Positions 17,402-25,656 of a stretch of DNA of 64,000 nt are shown piece after piece. The position numbers and the translations under genes are program-made. The notes below the pieces were generated by a model. It made no database searches and had not been told where the DNA came from. It was given only the letters and a program-made list of their open reading frames with translations. Source of the DNA: an uncultured Lachnospiraceae bacterium. GTDB lineage: Bacteria > Bacillota > Clostridia > Lachnospirales > Lachnospiraceae. The stretch lies in the NCBI GenBank assembly GCA_934293575.1, contig CAKQYU010000001.1, forward strand, positions 1-64,000, read 5' to 3'. Each line of letters begins with the position of its first letter. Position 1 is the first letter of the stretch.

Positions 17402-17435
17402 AAAAGAAAGCTTATGAATCATTTCATAAGCTTTC
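17396..17435 (-). terminator. Terminator of tRNA-Gly (minus strand)
   Basis: A perfect 13-bp stem (GAAAGCTTATGAA with TTCATAAGCTTTC, loop TCAT) is followed on the minus strand by a long T-rich run. It also lies just beyond the DUF2225 stop, but the plus side lacks a T-run. Confidence 0.8.
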
Positions 17436-17457
17436 AAAAAATACAGAAAAAATAAAA

Positions 17458-17529
<72 letters not shown>

Positions 17530-17549
17530 ATGTCTTAACGACAGGTATT

Positions 17550-17578
17550 AATATAACAAATGGTTTGATATTTGTCAA
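17550..17578 (-). promoter_or_regulatory. Promoter of tRNA-Gly
   Basis: On the minus strand TTGACA and TATATT are 17 bases apart, 20 bases ahead of the tRNA. The -35 is a perfect consensus. Confidence 0.85.
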
Positions 17579-17623
17579 CAATTATTTTTAAAAAAATTTG
17601 TTTTTTTATTTGTGGAGGAGAAT

Positions 17624-18229
17624 ATGAATCAATATATGGAAAAGAAAGAATATCAAAGTTCGTTTTTTGCAATGATGTCGCGCATGAAATATATTAACCG
17701 ATGGGCGCTGATGAGAAATTCTTATCCGGAAAATATCAGTGAACATTCTTTGGAGGTGGGAATGATAGCGCATGTATTGGCATTAATCAGCAATAAGCGG
17801 TTGGGAAATTCCTATAATGCAGAACGGGCAGCTATTATTGGAATGTATCATGATTGTACGGAGATTATTACAGGGGATATGCCTACGCCGATAAAGTATT
17901 ACAATCGGGATACCAAAGAAGTATATAAGAATGTGGAAGAAGAAGCGGCAAGGCAGCTACTAAGCAAATTGCCGGATTATCTGTATGATGAATATGTTTC
18001 GCTATTACTTCCGGCAAAAGAGGATGCGTATTTATGGAAGCTTGTGAAAGCAGCAGACCGGATATCGGCTTATATAAAGTGTGTGGAAGAAGAAAAAGCA
18101 GGAAATAAGGAATTTGCCAGTGCAAAAGCATCGACCTATCAGAAATTGACAGAAATGGATTTGCCGGAGGTTCGGATTTTTATGCAGGACTTTGCACAGG
18201 CATACAAAAAGACATTAGATGAACTATAA
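17624..18229 (+). CDS. HD-domain phosphohydrolase, YfbR-like 5'-nucleotidase
   Basis: The 201-residue protein has an HD domain with NISEHSLEVGMIAHVL (His41), GMYHDCTEIITGDMPTPIKY (His76-Asp77) and KAADRISAYIKC further on. The E-I-I-T-G-D-M-P-T-P-I-K-Y motif is characteristic of YfbR, a deoxynucleoside 5'-monophosphatase. ATG 17624 is used since GGAGG lies six bases before it; a GTG at 17612 precedes that site. It converges on the LysR gene with a shared terminator. Confidence 0.88.
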   Translation: MNQYMEKKEYQSSFFAMMSRMKYINRWALMRNSYPENISEHSLEVGMIAHVLALISNKRLGNSYNAERAAIIGMYHDCTEIITGDMPTPIKYYNRDTKEVYKNVEEEAARQLLSKLPDYLYDEYVSLLLPAKEDAYLWKLVKAADRISAYIKCVEEEKAGNKEFASAKASTYQKLTEMDLPEVRIFMQDFAQAYKKTLDEL

Positions 18230-18255
18230 AAAAATCCCCGATTGGGGATTTTTTA
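18230..18255. terminator. Bidirectional terminator
   Basis: AAAAAATCCCC, loop GATT and GGGGATTTTTT form a symmetrical hairpin with A and T tracts on both sides, serving the HD gene and the convergent LysR gene. Confidence 0.9.
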
Positions 18256-18261
18256 TTTGTA

Positions 18262-19137
18262 TTATTTTAATTTTTCAAAATAGGATTTGATGTGTTTGTA
18301 CATTGATTTTACGGCGGGTGCCATCAGATCAATGTTTTGTGTACAGATTCCGATGGTGCGGTATTCGGCAGGCCTGAAAGAATAACAATCCACTTCATAT
18401 GGAATATTTTGCATAACAAGCTGGGGCATTACACAGATTCCAAGTCCTGCGGCAACCATTGCAACGGTACTTAGATCGTCCACAACGTGACAGGATGACT
18501 TGATATGTAAATGGTATTTATGAAATACATTTTGTATGTCTGCGTCCGTGCTTTCGTGTTGTGAAACAAAGTTTTTATCCGCAATTTCCGTGATGTCAAT
18601 ATATTTTCTGTGCTTCGTTTGAAATCCTTTCGGAACGATGCATTGTAATTCATCCTCATATAATGCATGAAATTCAAGATCCTTACAGCTCGATTTGGAG
18701 AGGATACCGATATCGACTACACCGGTTTTAATCCAGTTATATACGTCGTCATAGGTTCCCTGATAGATCGTAATTTCAATGTTGGGATGTTTTTCACGAA
18801 AACCGGATACCAGGTCTGATATAAAACTGCAACAAAATGATGAAAATGTTCCGATTTTGACAGCACCATTGGTTAGTCCATTAAATTCCTGAATTGCCTG
18901 CTGCAATTTGGTATCGCTGTTAAGTACTGTGAGAATATAAGGTTGTAAATTTTCGCCATAGCTTGTCAGGGTCACACCGTTTTTGTTGCGGTTAAAGAGG
19001 GGAAACCCCAATTCTTTTTCTGCATTGGAAATGGAGTGGCTGATGGCAGACGGCGTAAGGTTCATGACTTCTGCCGCTTTTTGAAAGCTGCCTTGTTCTA
19101 CAACGGTTTGGAATATCTGATATGATAATAGTGTCAT
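18262..19137 (-). CDS. LysR family transcriptional regulator
   Basis: The 291-residue protein has the LysR winged HTH at residues 2-60 (YQIFQTVVEQGSFQKAAEVM, then LTPSAISHSISNAEKELG) and a periplasmic-binding-like effector domain from about 90. The effector is not predictable. It starts three bases after the AAA ATPase stop, and its GGAGG lies within the ATPase 3' end, so the two genes are coupled. No divergent target gene adjoins it, unlike most LysR genes. Confidence 0.9.
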   Translation of the reverse strand: MTLLSYQIFQTVVEQGSFQKAAEVMNLTPSAISHSISNAEKELGFPLFNRNKNGVTLTSYGENLQPYILTVLNSDTKLQQAIQEFNGLTNGAVKIGTFSSFCCSFISDLVSGFREKHPNIEITIYQGTYDDVYNWIKTGVVDIGILSKSSCKDLEFHALYEDELQCIVPKGFQTKHRKYIDITEIADKNFVSQHESTDADIQNVFHKYHLHIKSSCHVVDDLSTVAMVAAGLGICVMPQLVMQNIPYEVDCYSFRPAEYRTIGICTQNIDLMAPAVKSMYKHIKSYFEKLK

Positions 19138-19140
19138 AAA

Positions 19141-20589
19141 TCAGACACCTCCTTCAAATATAGGTTTTAAATCTTCTTTGGTTAATGTGATTAATGCATT
19201 GGTATCGGATAAATCTTCCGACAGAAGTCGGTTTGCCTGTGCGGAGATTGCAATATCCAAGAAGTTACGCATATCTCTTGCATTGCCAAAGTCCGATGAT
19301 TTGTTGGCAACATATAGTTTTAACTGCTCCTGAATATAGTCGGCTGCTTGTGCATTTAATTTGTAATCGTTGATTTTGCAGAAACGACAAAATACCTGAT
19401 ACAATTCATTTGCATTGTAATCTGTAAAATGCATGGTTTTCTGAAATCTTGATTTTAAACCGGGATTCATATTGATGAAGTTTTCCATTAAATTCGGATA
19501 TCCGGCAACAATAACAACTAAATCATCACGATTATCTTCCATTGCCTTTACTAACGTATCGATTGCCTCCTGACCAAAATCTCCGCCTTGGGATTTGTTT
19601 GACAATGCGTAAGCTTCGTCAATAAATAATACACCGCCCATTGCTTTTTGGATGACATCTTTTACCTTGATTGCTGTCTGTCCCATATATCCGGCAACCA
19701 TACCGGAACGGTCTACTTCAACAATGTGTCCCTTTGATAAAATTCCAAGGGAACAGTAGATTTTGGATAGAAGACGTGCAACCGTGGTTTTACCGGTTCC
19801 GGGATTTCCCGTAAATACAAAATGTTTTGTAACCGGCGGAGTTTTTAATCCTTTGTTTTTCCGGACTTCTATTATTTTAAGAAGATTGATTAAATCACTG
19901 ACATCTTCTTTGATTTCTTTTAATCCGATTAAGGAATTTAATTCATTCATTAAGTCGTCCAAATCTTCCATCGTTTCGTTACCGCCGGATATCGTTCCGA
20001 TAAATTCAACTTCTGTATTTTCTTCTGCATTCTCGCTTTGCTGTTTCCGTTTGAACGGGATGGAATCCGGGTGTTCCGGCTTCTGACCGCCGCTTTTGAC
20101 AAAGGAGCGAATCTGACTGTCTAACATGAAACGGTATCGGGTCAGCTGATTAATTTCCGTTCCGTCAAGATGTTTGGTATCCGATAAGAAATCTTCTCCG
20201 AGCATTTGAAACAGTGTTACATATAATTTCTTTAAATCGTAATATTTGTTTTCATGGAGAACATAGTCATCTTTGGTATATTCTAAAAAATATTTAAGGG
20301 ATGCGGGTGGCTGGTTTAAAAAATCATCCTCCATGATTTTGCTTTGGCTGATAAAACGCTTAAAGGTTTCATTGTCAAAGTTATAGCCTAATGATTTGTT
20401 GATGTATTTGATTTCATCTTTTGCGACAACCCGGTCTGTGATAATTAAAAATGACAGAAAATTTCTTAAATCCATACGAAGTAATTCCCTTACACTTTCA
20501 TGTTGGAATTTGTTACGCATGCAATAGGAATCGATTTTTTCTGCTAAACTCATTGCTGTTATATAGATTGCTTTTGTTTCGGTATCCAT
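19141..20589 (-). CDS. CbxX/CfxQ (SpoVK-like) AAA ATPase
   Basis: This 482-residue protein has an unassigned helical N-terminal half (1-200) and one AAA module. Walker A is GNPGTGKT (261-268), Walker B is GGVLFIDEAYAL (about 319-330), and an arginine-finger region GLKSRF follows. The AAA module resembles SpoVK and the rubisco activase CbxX group, which remodel protein complexes. The substrate here is unknown. The extra N-terminus, absent from SpoVK, may be the substrate adaptor. AGGAGG precedes the start at 20589, and the downstream LysR gene is probably cotranscribed. Confidence 0.85.
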   Translation of the reverse strand: MDTETKAIYITAMSLAEKIDSYCMRNKFQHESVRELLRMDLRNFLSFLIITDRVVAKDEIKYINKSLGYNFDNETFKRFISQSKIMEDDFLNQPPASLKYFLEYTKDDYVLHENKYYDLKKLYVTLFQMLGEDFLSDTKHLDGTEINQLTRYRFMLDSQIRSFVKSGGQKPEHPDSIPFKRKQQSENAEENTEVEFIGTISGGNETMEDLDDLMNELNSLIGLKEIKEDVSDLINLLKIIEVRKNKGLKTPPVTKHFVFTGNPGTGKTTVARLLSKIYCSLGILSKGHIVEVDRSGMVAGYMGQTAIKVKDVIQKAMGGVLFIDEAYALSNKSQGGDFGQEAIDTLVKAMEDNRDDLVVIVAGYPNLMENFINMNPGLKSRFQKTMHFTDYNANELYQVFCRFCKINDYKLNAQAADYIQEQLKLYVANKSSDFGNARDMRNFLDIAISAQANRLLSEDLSDTNALITLTKEDLKPIFEGGV

Positions 20590-20651
20590 ACTATATCCTC
20601 CTCGTACATGAATTTATTTTATCAAAATCAATATTATTAATCAATGTCCGC

Positions 20652-20680
20652 TTGAAAATCCATTTATAAAATGGTAGAAT
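20652..20680 (+). promoter_or_regulatory. Sigma-A promoter of yebC
   Basis: TTGAAA (20652-20657) and TAGAAT (20675-20680) are 17 bases apart, about 49 bases ahead of the gene. Confidence 0.75.
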
Positions 20681-20728
20681 ACAAAACGATTGTGAAATAA
20701 ATGTTTTAATTTAAAGGAGAGTGTAATA

Positions 20729-21457
20729 ATGTCAGGACATTCAAAATTTTCGAATATTAAACATAAAAAAGAAAAAAATGATGCAGCAAAAGGAAAAATA
20801 TTTACCGTTATCGGACGTGAAATTGCGGTTGCAGTAAAAGAGGGTGGAGCAGACCCTGCAAACAACTCGAAACTTCGTGATGTTATTGCAAAAGCTAAGG
20901 CGAATAATATGCCAAACGATACTATTGATCGTGGTATCAAAAAAGCTGCGGGTGATGCAAATTCTGTGAACTATGTAACCATTACATATGAAGGATATGG
21001 TCCGAACGGTACTGCAATCATCGTGGATGCCTTGACCGACAATAAGAACCGTACCGCATCAAATGTAAGAAACGCATTTACAAAAGGTGGCGGAAATGTT
21101 GGTACAACAGGATGTGTATCATTTATGTTTGATAAAAAAGGTCAGATTATCATCGATAAAGAGGAATGTGAGTTGGATGCAGATGATTTGATGATGATTG
21201 CGTTAGATGCGGGTGCGGAAGATTTTGCGGAAGAGGAGGACAGTTATGAAATCCTGACTGCACCGGATGATTTTTCGATGGTACGAGAAGCATTGGAGAC
21301 AGAAAATATTGCGATGGCTTCGGCAGAAGTAACTATGGTCCCGCAGACTTATGTTGAACTTACCGATGAGAATGATATTAAGAAGATGAACAAGATTCTT
21401 GATTTGCTTGATGAAGATGATGATGTTCAGGCTGTATATCATAACTGGGATGAATAA
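20729..21457 (+). CDS. YebC/PmpR family (TACO1-like) protein
   Basis: The 242-residue protein opens with MSGHSKFSNIKHKKEKNDAAK, followed by the YebC pattern GRExxVAVKEGGADPxxNxxLR and GYGPNGTAIIVDALTDN. YebC proteins were described as DNA-binding regulators; more recent work supports a role in translation at difficult (proline-rich) sequences, as with TACO1. The gene has its own promoter and GGAG site. A small membrane-protein gene follows or overlaps the stop. Confidence 0.93.
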   Translation: MSGHSKFSNIKHKKEKNDAAKGKIFTVIGREIAVAVKEGGADPANNSKLRDVIAKAKANNMPNDTIDRGIKKAAGDANSVNYVTITYEGYGPNGTAIIVDALTDNKNRTASNVRNAFTKGGGNVGTTGCVSFMFDKKGQIIIDKEECELDADDLMMIALDAGAEDFAEEEDSYEILTAPDDFSMVREALETENIAMASAEVTMVPQTYVELTDENDIKKMNKILDLLDEDDDVQAVYHNWDE

Positions 21458-21461
21458 AGTC

Positions 21462-21776
21462 ATGCCGGCAAAAACGATTGTTACGGGTATCAGCGTCTGG
21501 CTGGTCGGAAAAAGTTTATTGAATCTCATTCTTGGATTTCATTTTGGCAATTTTATGATATTGCTGTTTGCAGTGGGACTGGCAATATTACTTATGGCAA
21601 ATGTTCCGTATATGAATTATGTTGTTGCGATTTTGTCCGGTATCATTGTTTTGAAAAATCTGCCCTATAATTTAATGAACGCTCAGTTGCTCTATTTATT
21701 GGAGGCGGTTGTTGATGCGGTTTGCGTAATTTTATTGGTGGCGGTAAAAGATATTCGGGAATTATTTAAAAGATGA
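21462..21776 (+). CDS. Small membrane protein of unknown function
   Basis: The 104-residue protein, starting MPAKTIVTGISVWLVGKS, has about three or four hydrophobic helices and ends in a charged KDIRELFKR. I do not recognise a family. ATG 21450, which overlaps the yebC stop, is an equally plausible start; neither has a strong binding site, so translation may be coupled to yebC. A terminator follows at 21798. Confidence 0.6.
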   Translation: MPAKTIVTGISVWLVGKSLLNLILGFHFGNFMILLFAVGLAILLMANVPYMNYVVAILSGIIVLKNLPYNLMNAQLLYLLEAVVDAVCVILLVAVKDIRELFKR

Positions 21777-21797
21777 TATTGTGAAATGAATAGACAC

Positions 21798-21828
21798 AAG
21801 CTCTGATAGATGTTATCAGGGCTTTTTT
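21798..21828 (+). terminator. Terminator of the yebC operon
   Basis: AAGCTCTGATA pairs with TATCAGGGCTT (one G-T pair) and is followed by a T-run. Confidence 0.85.
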
Positions 21829-21852
21829 AATTGGGATTGCCTAAAAAGATTC

Positions 21853-21881
21853 TTGAGGCACCTGAAAAGTTATGCTATACT
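21853..21881 (+). promoter_or_regulatory. Promoter of the HTH-LytTR pair
   Basis: TTGAGG (21853-21858) and TATACT (21876-21881) are 17 bases apart, about 60 bases ahead of the HTH gene. Confidence 0.65.
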
Positions 21882-21941
21882 GATAATTGATAAAAATATA
21901 TTGTCAATTTTGGCTTGCATGATTGGAATGGGAAAGGGGAT

Positions 21942-22223
21942 ATGACTTTGAAGATAAAAACGTTGGAGGAAGCATTAAAAAGAATACAGATACTGGAAGA
22001 AGAAAATAAAAAGCTGCGTGAAGAATTAGAATTTTATCAGAGCCGTAAATTGAGCGGACGCAAGAAACACAACGAAAAATGGCAGTCGCTTTATAACGAG
22101 TTTGTAACCTGTTATGAAGGCGGAATGTCATTAAGTGAAATTGCCAAGAAGAATGAAGTCAGTGTGAGAACGATTTACCGATATAAGGCATATTATGATG
22201 AGGTGGCTCAGAAAAAGAATTAG
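21942..22223 (+). CDS. Coiled-coil plus helix-turn-helix protein
   Basis: A 93-residue protein: residues 5-35 form a leucine-heptad coiled coil (LEEALKRIQILEEENKKLRE) and residues 62-85 a resolvase/Hin-type HTH (GGMSLSEIAKKNEVSVRTIY). It probably binds DNA as a dimer. ATG 21942 is preferred because AAAGGGGAT precedes it; a TTG at 21915 is also in frame. It lies 27 bases upstream of the LytTR regulator and may share its promoter. The target is unknown. Confidence 0.7.
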   Translation: MTLKIKTLEEALKRIQILEEENKKLREELEFYQSRKLSGRKKHNEKWQSLYNEFVTCYEGGMSLSEIAKKNEVSVRTIYRYKAYYDEVAQKKN

Positions 22224-22250
22224 AATGTGTGATTATGGGGGAGCAACAAA

Positions 22251-22970
22251 GTGATTACGATTGCAATTTGTGATGTCCGGCAGGAGTGTATTGCGGATGT
22301 TTATCAGAAAGTAAATAAAATTATGCAGACATCTTTCTATGCATTTGAGATTTATACCTATTTGGGTGGGAAGGACTTGCTGCATGCGATTAAAGAGGGT
22401 GGTATGTCTTTTGATATTATAATAATAGAGGCGGATTTGGGAGTTGATAATGGAATTGATCTAATTGAAATGATAAAGAAAAGATTTTATTCCAGTTATG
22501 TCATATTTATGTCGGAAAAGGATGACTTTTGTAAACAGGCATTTCGTGTACAACCCTATCATTTTCTGGACAAACCATTAGAATACCGGAAATTAAAAGA
22601 GGTATTGCATGCACTGATAAAAACAATGGTGGTATTTCCGCCGGTATTGGATTTTTTCTATAAGTACGGATATTACCGGATTTATTTGGAAAACATTGTT
22701 TATATAGAATGTTGTCAAAGAAAATTAGTTGTTCATATGCAGGATGAAAGAATCTATGAATTCTATAATAATCTATGTGATGTAGAAGAACAAATTGCAA
22801 GGAGTTCACAGCAGTTTTTAAGAGTACATCGGTCCTTTTTGGTAAATATGTGTTACATTAAGGTGATTCAGCCGGGTCGTGTGATCTTACATAACGGAGA
22901 AATGATTCCGTTGAGTGCTCAAAAATGCAGACGTATTCTGGCTACATTCGTGAAGCATCAATTAGGATGA
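22251..22970 (+). CDS. LytTR-type response regulator with a degenerate receiver
   Basis: The 239-residue protein has a receiver-like domain (1-118) and a LytTR DNA-binding domain (about 140-236: VYIECCQRKLVVHMQDERI, FLRVHRSFLVNMCYIK). In the receiver, the phospho-acceptor strand reads FDIIIIEADLG, putting Glu60 where Asp is expected. The acidic pair is CDV (Asp8, Val9). Ser88 and Lys108 are kept. It may therefore act without phosphorylation. The GTG start follows GGGGGAG. No histidine kinase is nearby. Confidence 0.82.
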   Translation: MITIAICDVRQECIADVYQKVNKIMQTSFYAFEIYTYLGGKDLLHAIKEGGMSFDIIIIEADLGVDNGIDLIEMIKKRFYSSYVIFMSEKDDFCKQAFRVQPYHFLDKPLEYRKLKEVLHALIKTMVVFPPVLDFFYKYGYYRIYLENIVYIECCQRKLVVHMQDERIYEFYNNLCDVEEQIARSSQQFLRVHRSFLVNMCYIKVIQPGRVILHNGEMIPLSAQKCRRILATFVKHQLG

Positions 22971-23286
22971 AACGATAGATTTAGATATGAGCAAGCTGAT
23001 AGAGGGATTGAATCTATGAATTTAACCCAAAGCCGGTTTTAGGGATTATCTGCTTTAAGCGTATCGGATAATCCGGAGAATGTAAGGGAAAAGAATATAC
23101 CCTGATATCGATAAGAGAGATATATTTGTCTATGGAAATTTGTCTATGGAAATGTTAAAAGAAATGTACATTTTCACTTCAATGTGGTACACTATATGTT
23201 ATTGTGTCAGGCTTTCTGAAAGTGCAAATGAAAGGAAGTTTTATCAGTAAGACAACATATACTTTTAAAAAGGAGAATATAGAAAG
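22971..23286 (+). other. 316-bp gap between the LytTR gene and ychF
   Basis: No gene is visible. It holds an imperfect stem-loop, GGATTATC (23043-23050) with GATAATCC (23067-23074), and an exact 14-bp tandem duplication (23124-23151). The ychF promoter is presumably in the last 150 bases (candidate TATATG near 23192), without a clear -35. Confidence 0.5.
23124..23151. repeat. 14-bp tandem duplication
   Basis: ATTTGTCTATGGAA occurs twice head to tail with no mismatch (23124-23137 and 23138-23151). It could be a recent slippage event or a regulator half-site pair. Confidence 0.8.
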
Positions 23287-24384
23287 ATGAAACTAGGAAT
23301 CGTTGGACTTCCGAACGTAGGAAAAAGTACATTATTTAATTCATTGACAAAGGCAGGAGCAGAAAGTGCAAACTATCCGTTCTGTACAATTGATCCGAAT
23401 GTGGGTGTGGTACCTGTTCCGGATGAACGATTGAATGTATTGACAAAGATGTATAATTCAAAGAAAACCGTTCCAGCTGTAATTGAGTTTGTTGATATTG
23501 CCGGACTTGTAAAGGGTGCATCAAAAGGAGAAGGTCTTGGTAACCAGTTCCTTGCCAATATACGTGAGGTAGATGCAATCGTACATGTGGTACGTTGTTT
23601 TGAAGATGCAAATGTTATTCATGTAGACGGAAGTGTTGATCCGTTACGTGATATTGAGACTATTAACTTTGAGCTGATTTTTTCGGATATCGAAATTTTA
23701 GACAGACGTATCGATAAGAATAAAAGAGCAGCAAACAACAATAAAGAAATTGCAAAAGAAGTTGCATTTATGCAGCGAATCAAAGAACATCTTGAAAGTG
23801 GTAGGCTTGCCATTACATTTGAGGTGGACGGAGAAGACGAGGAAGCATGGATTGCTGATTATAATCTGTTAACCAGAAAACCGGTTATTTTTGCGGCAAA
23901 CGTATCGGAAGATGATTTGGCGGATGACGGAGAATCCAATACATATGTTAAGACGGTAAAAGAATATGCAGCGGAGTATGGTTCTGAAGTATTTGCGGTA
24001 TGTGCACAATTAGAGCAGGAGATTTCTGAGTTGGAAGATGATGAGAAACAGGAATTTTTAGAGGATTTAGGTCTTTCGGAATCCGGACTTGATAAGTTGA
24101 TTCGTGCAAGTTATTCATTACTTGGCTTGATTTCTTATTTAACTTCCGGAGAAGATGAGACAAGAGCATGGACAATCAAAAGGGGAACAAAAGCACCACA
24201 GGCAGCCGGAAAAATCCATACGGATTTTGAAAGAGGATTTATTCGCGCCGAGGTTGTAAATTACAAGGATTTGGTTGAAAACGGTTCAATGGTTGCTGCC
24301 AGAGAAAAGGGACTTGTCCGTTCGGAAGGAAAAGAATATATTGTGCAGGATGGCGATGTAATATTATTTAAGTTTAATGTTTAA
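23287..24384 (+). CDS. ychF: Redox-regulated ATPase YchF (Obg family)
   Basis: The 365-residue protein has the P-loop GLPNVGKSTLFNSLT (7-21), switch region SANYPFCTIDPNVGVV, the G3-like DIAGLVKGASKGEGLGNQFL, and ANVSEDDL where G proteins carry NKxD; this explains its preference for ATP. The TGS domain is C-terminal (about 278-361). YchF binds ribosomes and has been tied to oxidative stress responses. AAGGAG precedes the ATG. lgt follows after 20 bases. Confidence 0.95.
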   Translation: MKLGIVGLPNVGKSTLFNSLTKAGAESANYPFCTIDPNVGVVPVPDERLNVLTKMYNSKKTVPAVIEFVDIAGLVKGASKGEGLGNQFLANIREVDAIVHVVRCFEDANVIHVDGSVDPLRDIETINFELIFSDIEILDRRIDKNKRAANNNKEIAKEVAFMQRIKEHLESGRLAITFEVDGEDEEAWIADYNLLTRKPVIFAANVSEDDLADDGESNTYVKTVKEYAAEYGSEVFAVCAQLEQEISELEDDEKQEFLEDLGLSESGLDKLIRASYSLLGLISYLTSGEDETRAWTIKRGTKAPQAAGKIHTDFERGFIRAEVVNYKDLVENGSMVAAREKGLVRSEGKEYIVQDGDVILFKFNV

Positions 24385-24404
24385 CAGAAAGTTGGGGGAT
24401 TCAG

Positions 24405-25316
24405 ATGTATGAGATTCGATTTCCGCATTTAGGAATTGATTTAAAGAATGTAATCGATGGTATTACGATTGGTGGTTTTGAAATCCGTTTTTATGGAATT
24501 ATAATTGCAATTGGTTTCATTTTGGCATATATTTTGATTTCAAATGAAGCGAAACGTACCAATCAGAATCCGGAAACCTATTTGGATTTTATGTTGTGGC
24601 TGGTGATTCCTGCAATTTTAGGTGCGAGACTTTATTATGTTATTTTCAGTTGGAAGGACTATGTAAAGGAAGGTCAGTCAATAAAGGAAACCATCTTTAA
24701 TATGATTAATATCCGGGGTGGCGGACTTGCCATATATGGTGGTGTGATTGCCGGAATTATTGTATTATTGATATTTGCAAAAAAAAGAAAAATCAGTGCC
24801 CTGTTGATGTTAGATACCTGTTGTATGGGATTGCTGGTCGGACAGATATTAGGTCGCTGGGGTAATTTCTTTAACCGTGAGGCATTTGGCGATTATACGG
24901 ATTCTTTGTTTGCCATGGCAATTCCGGCAGACTGGTTTGGTGGAAAGAATTACCTGATGGCAAAGGTTGCAACCGGTAATATTACACAGGAAATGTTAGA
25001 CCATGTTCTGGTAATGGATGGAAAGGAATTTATTCAGGTACATCCAACATTTTTGTATGAATCCGTTTGGAATCTGGTATTGCTGCTTGTGATTTTTACC
25101 TATCGCAGGAAGAAAAAATTTGACGGAGAACTATTTGCCATGTACATATGGGGATATGGTCTTGGACGTGTCTGGATTGAGGCATTGCGTACCGATTCCC
25201 TGATGCTGTTTGGAGGTTCCTTTAAAGCGTCACAGCTTTTAGCTGCAGCTTGTGTGGTGGGAGCATCTGTATTTATTGTATATAAAAGGTGGCAGTTATC
25301 AAAAGAAAAACAATAA
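24405..25316 (+). CDS. lgt: Prolipoprotein diacylglyceryl transferase
   Basis: Lgt moves diacylglycerol from phosphatidylglycerol to the lipobox cysteine of preprolipoproteins in the membrane. The 303-residue protein has about seven membrane helices and the signature GQILGRWGNFFNREAFG. RGGGLAIYGGVIAG and HPTFLYESVWNL are also conserved. Several likely clients are in this window: the lipoproteins at 56234, 58154 and 60918. It follows ychF with a GGGGG site and ends at a strong terminator. Confidence 0.96.
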   Translation: MYEIRFPHLGIDLKNVIDGITIGGFEIRFYGIIIAIGFILAYILISNEAKRTNQNPETYLDFMLWLVIPAILGARLYYVIFSWKDYVKEGQSIKETIFNMINIRGGGLAIYGGVIAGIIVLLIFAKKRKISALLMLDTCCMGLLVGQILGRWGNFFNREAFGDYTDSLFAMAIPADWFGGKNYLMAKVATGNITQEMLDHVLVMDGKEFIQVHPTFLYESVWNLVLLLVIFTYRRKKKFDGELFAMYIWGYGLGRVWIEALRTDSLMLFGGSFKASQLLAAACVVGASVFIVYKRWQLSKEKQ

Positions 25317-25335
25317 AAAGTTAATAAAAGTGGTA

Positions 25336-25381
25336 GAAACCGTTTTTCAGGATATAATCTTGAAAGGCGGTTTCTTTTTTT
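25336..25381 (+). terminator. Terminator of lgt
   Basis: GAAACCG (25336-25342) pairs with CGGTTTC (25368-25374), with inner TTTCA/TGAAA pairing, followed by seven T. Confidence 0.8.
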
Positions 25382-25401
25382 CCCACCACTTCCCACCACC
25401 C
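25380..25401 (-). promoter_or_regulatory. Distal MraZ-type repeat pair, reverse orientation
   Basis: TTCCCACCAC occurs twice in tandem (25380-25389, 25390-25399). On the minus strand this reads TGGGA, five bases, TGGGA, matching the TGGGN-N5 spacing known for E. coli MraZ sites. It lies about 250 bases upstream of the promoter-proximal array. Confidence 0.5.
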
Positions 25402-25420
25402 CTTTTGGGGTGTTATTTTA
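25397..25420 (+). terminator. Possible second terminator
   Basis: CACCCC, loop TTTT and GGGGTG form a GC-rich hairpin followed by TTATTTTA. Confidence 0.55.
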
Positions 25421-25626
25421 TGCCGGAACAACATATTATGTAAACATATGTCGAATTATAAAAATACACAAGATGTCGGATAAATATTGATTAACATACA
25501 ATATGTTGTTGAAAATGGAAATAAAAATCATAAAAACTCAGGATAAGAACAAAAATTCGAACAAAAAATAAAAAAAAATTTAGCTATTTTCACAATAAAA
25601 TTATAAAAAATCTTTTTAATTTTCCC

Positions 25627-25655
25627 TTGAATTATGTAACCCAATCGTGTAGAAT
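25627..25655 (+). promoter_or_regulatory. Sigma-A promoter of the division cluster
   Basis: TTGAAT (25627-25632) and TAGAAT (25650-25655) are 17 bases apart. The start point would fall near 25662, inside the repeat array. Confidence 0.75.
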
Positions 25656-25656
25656 G

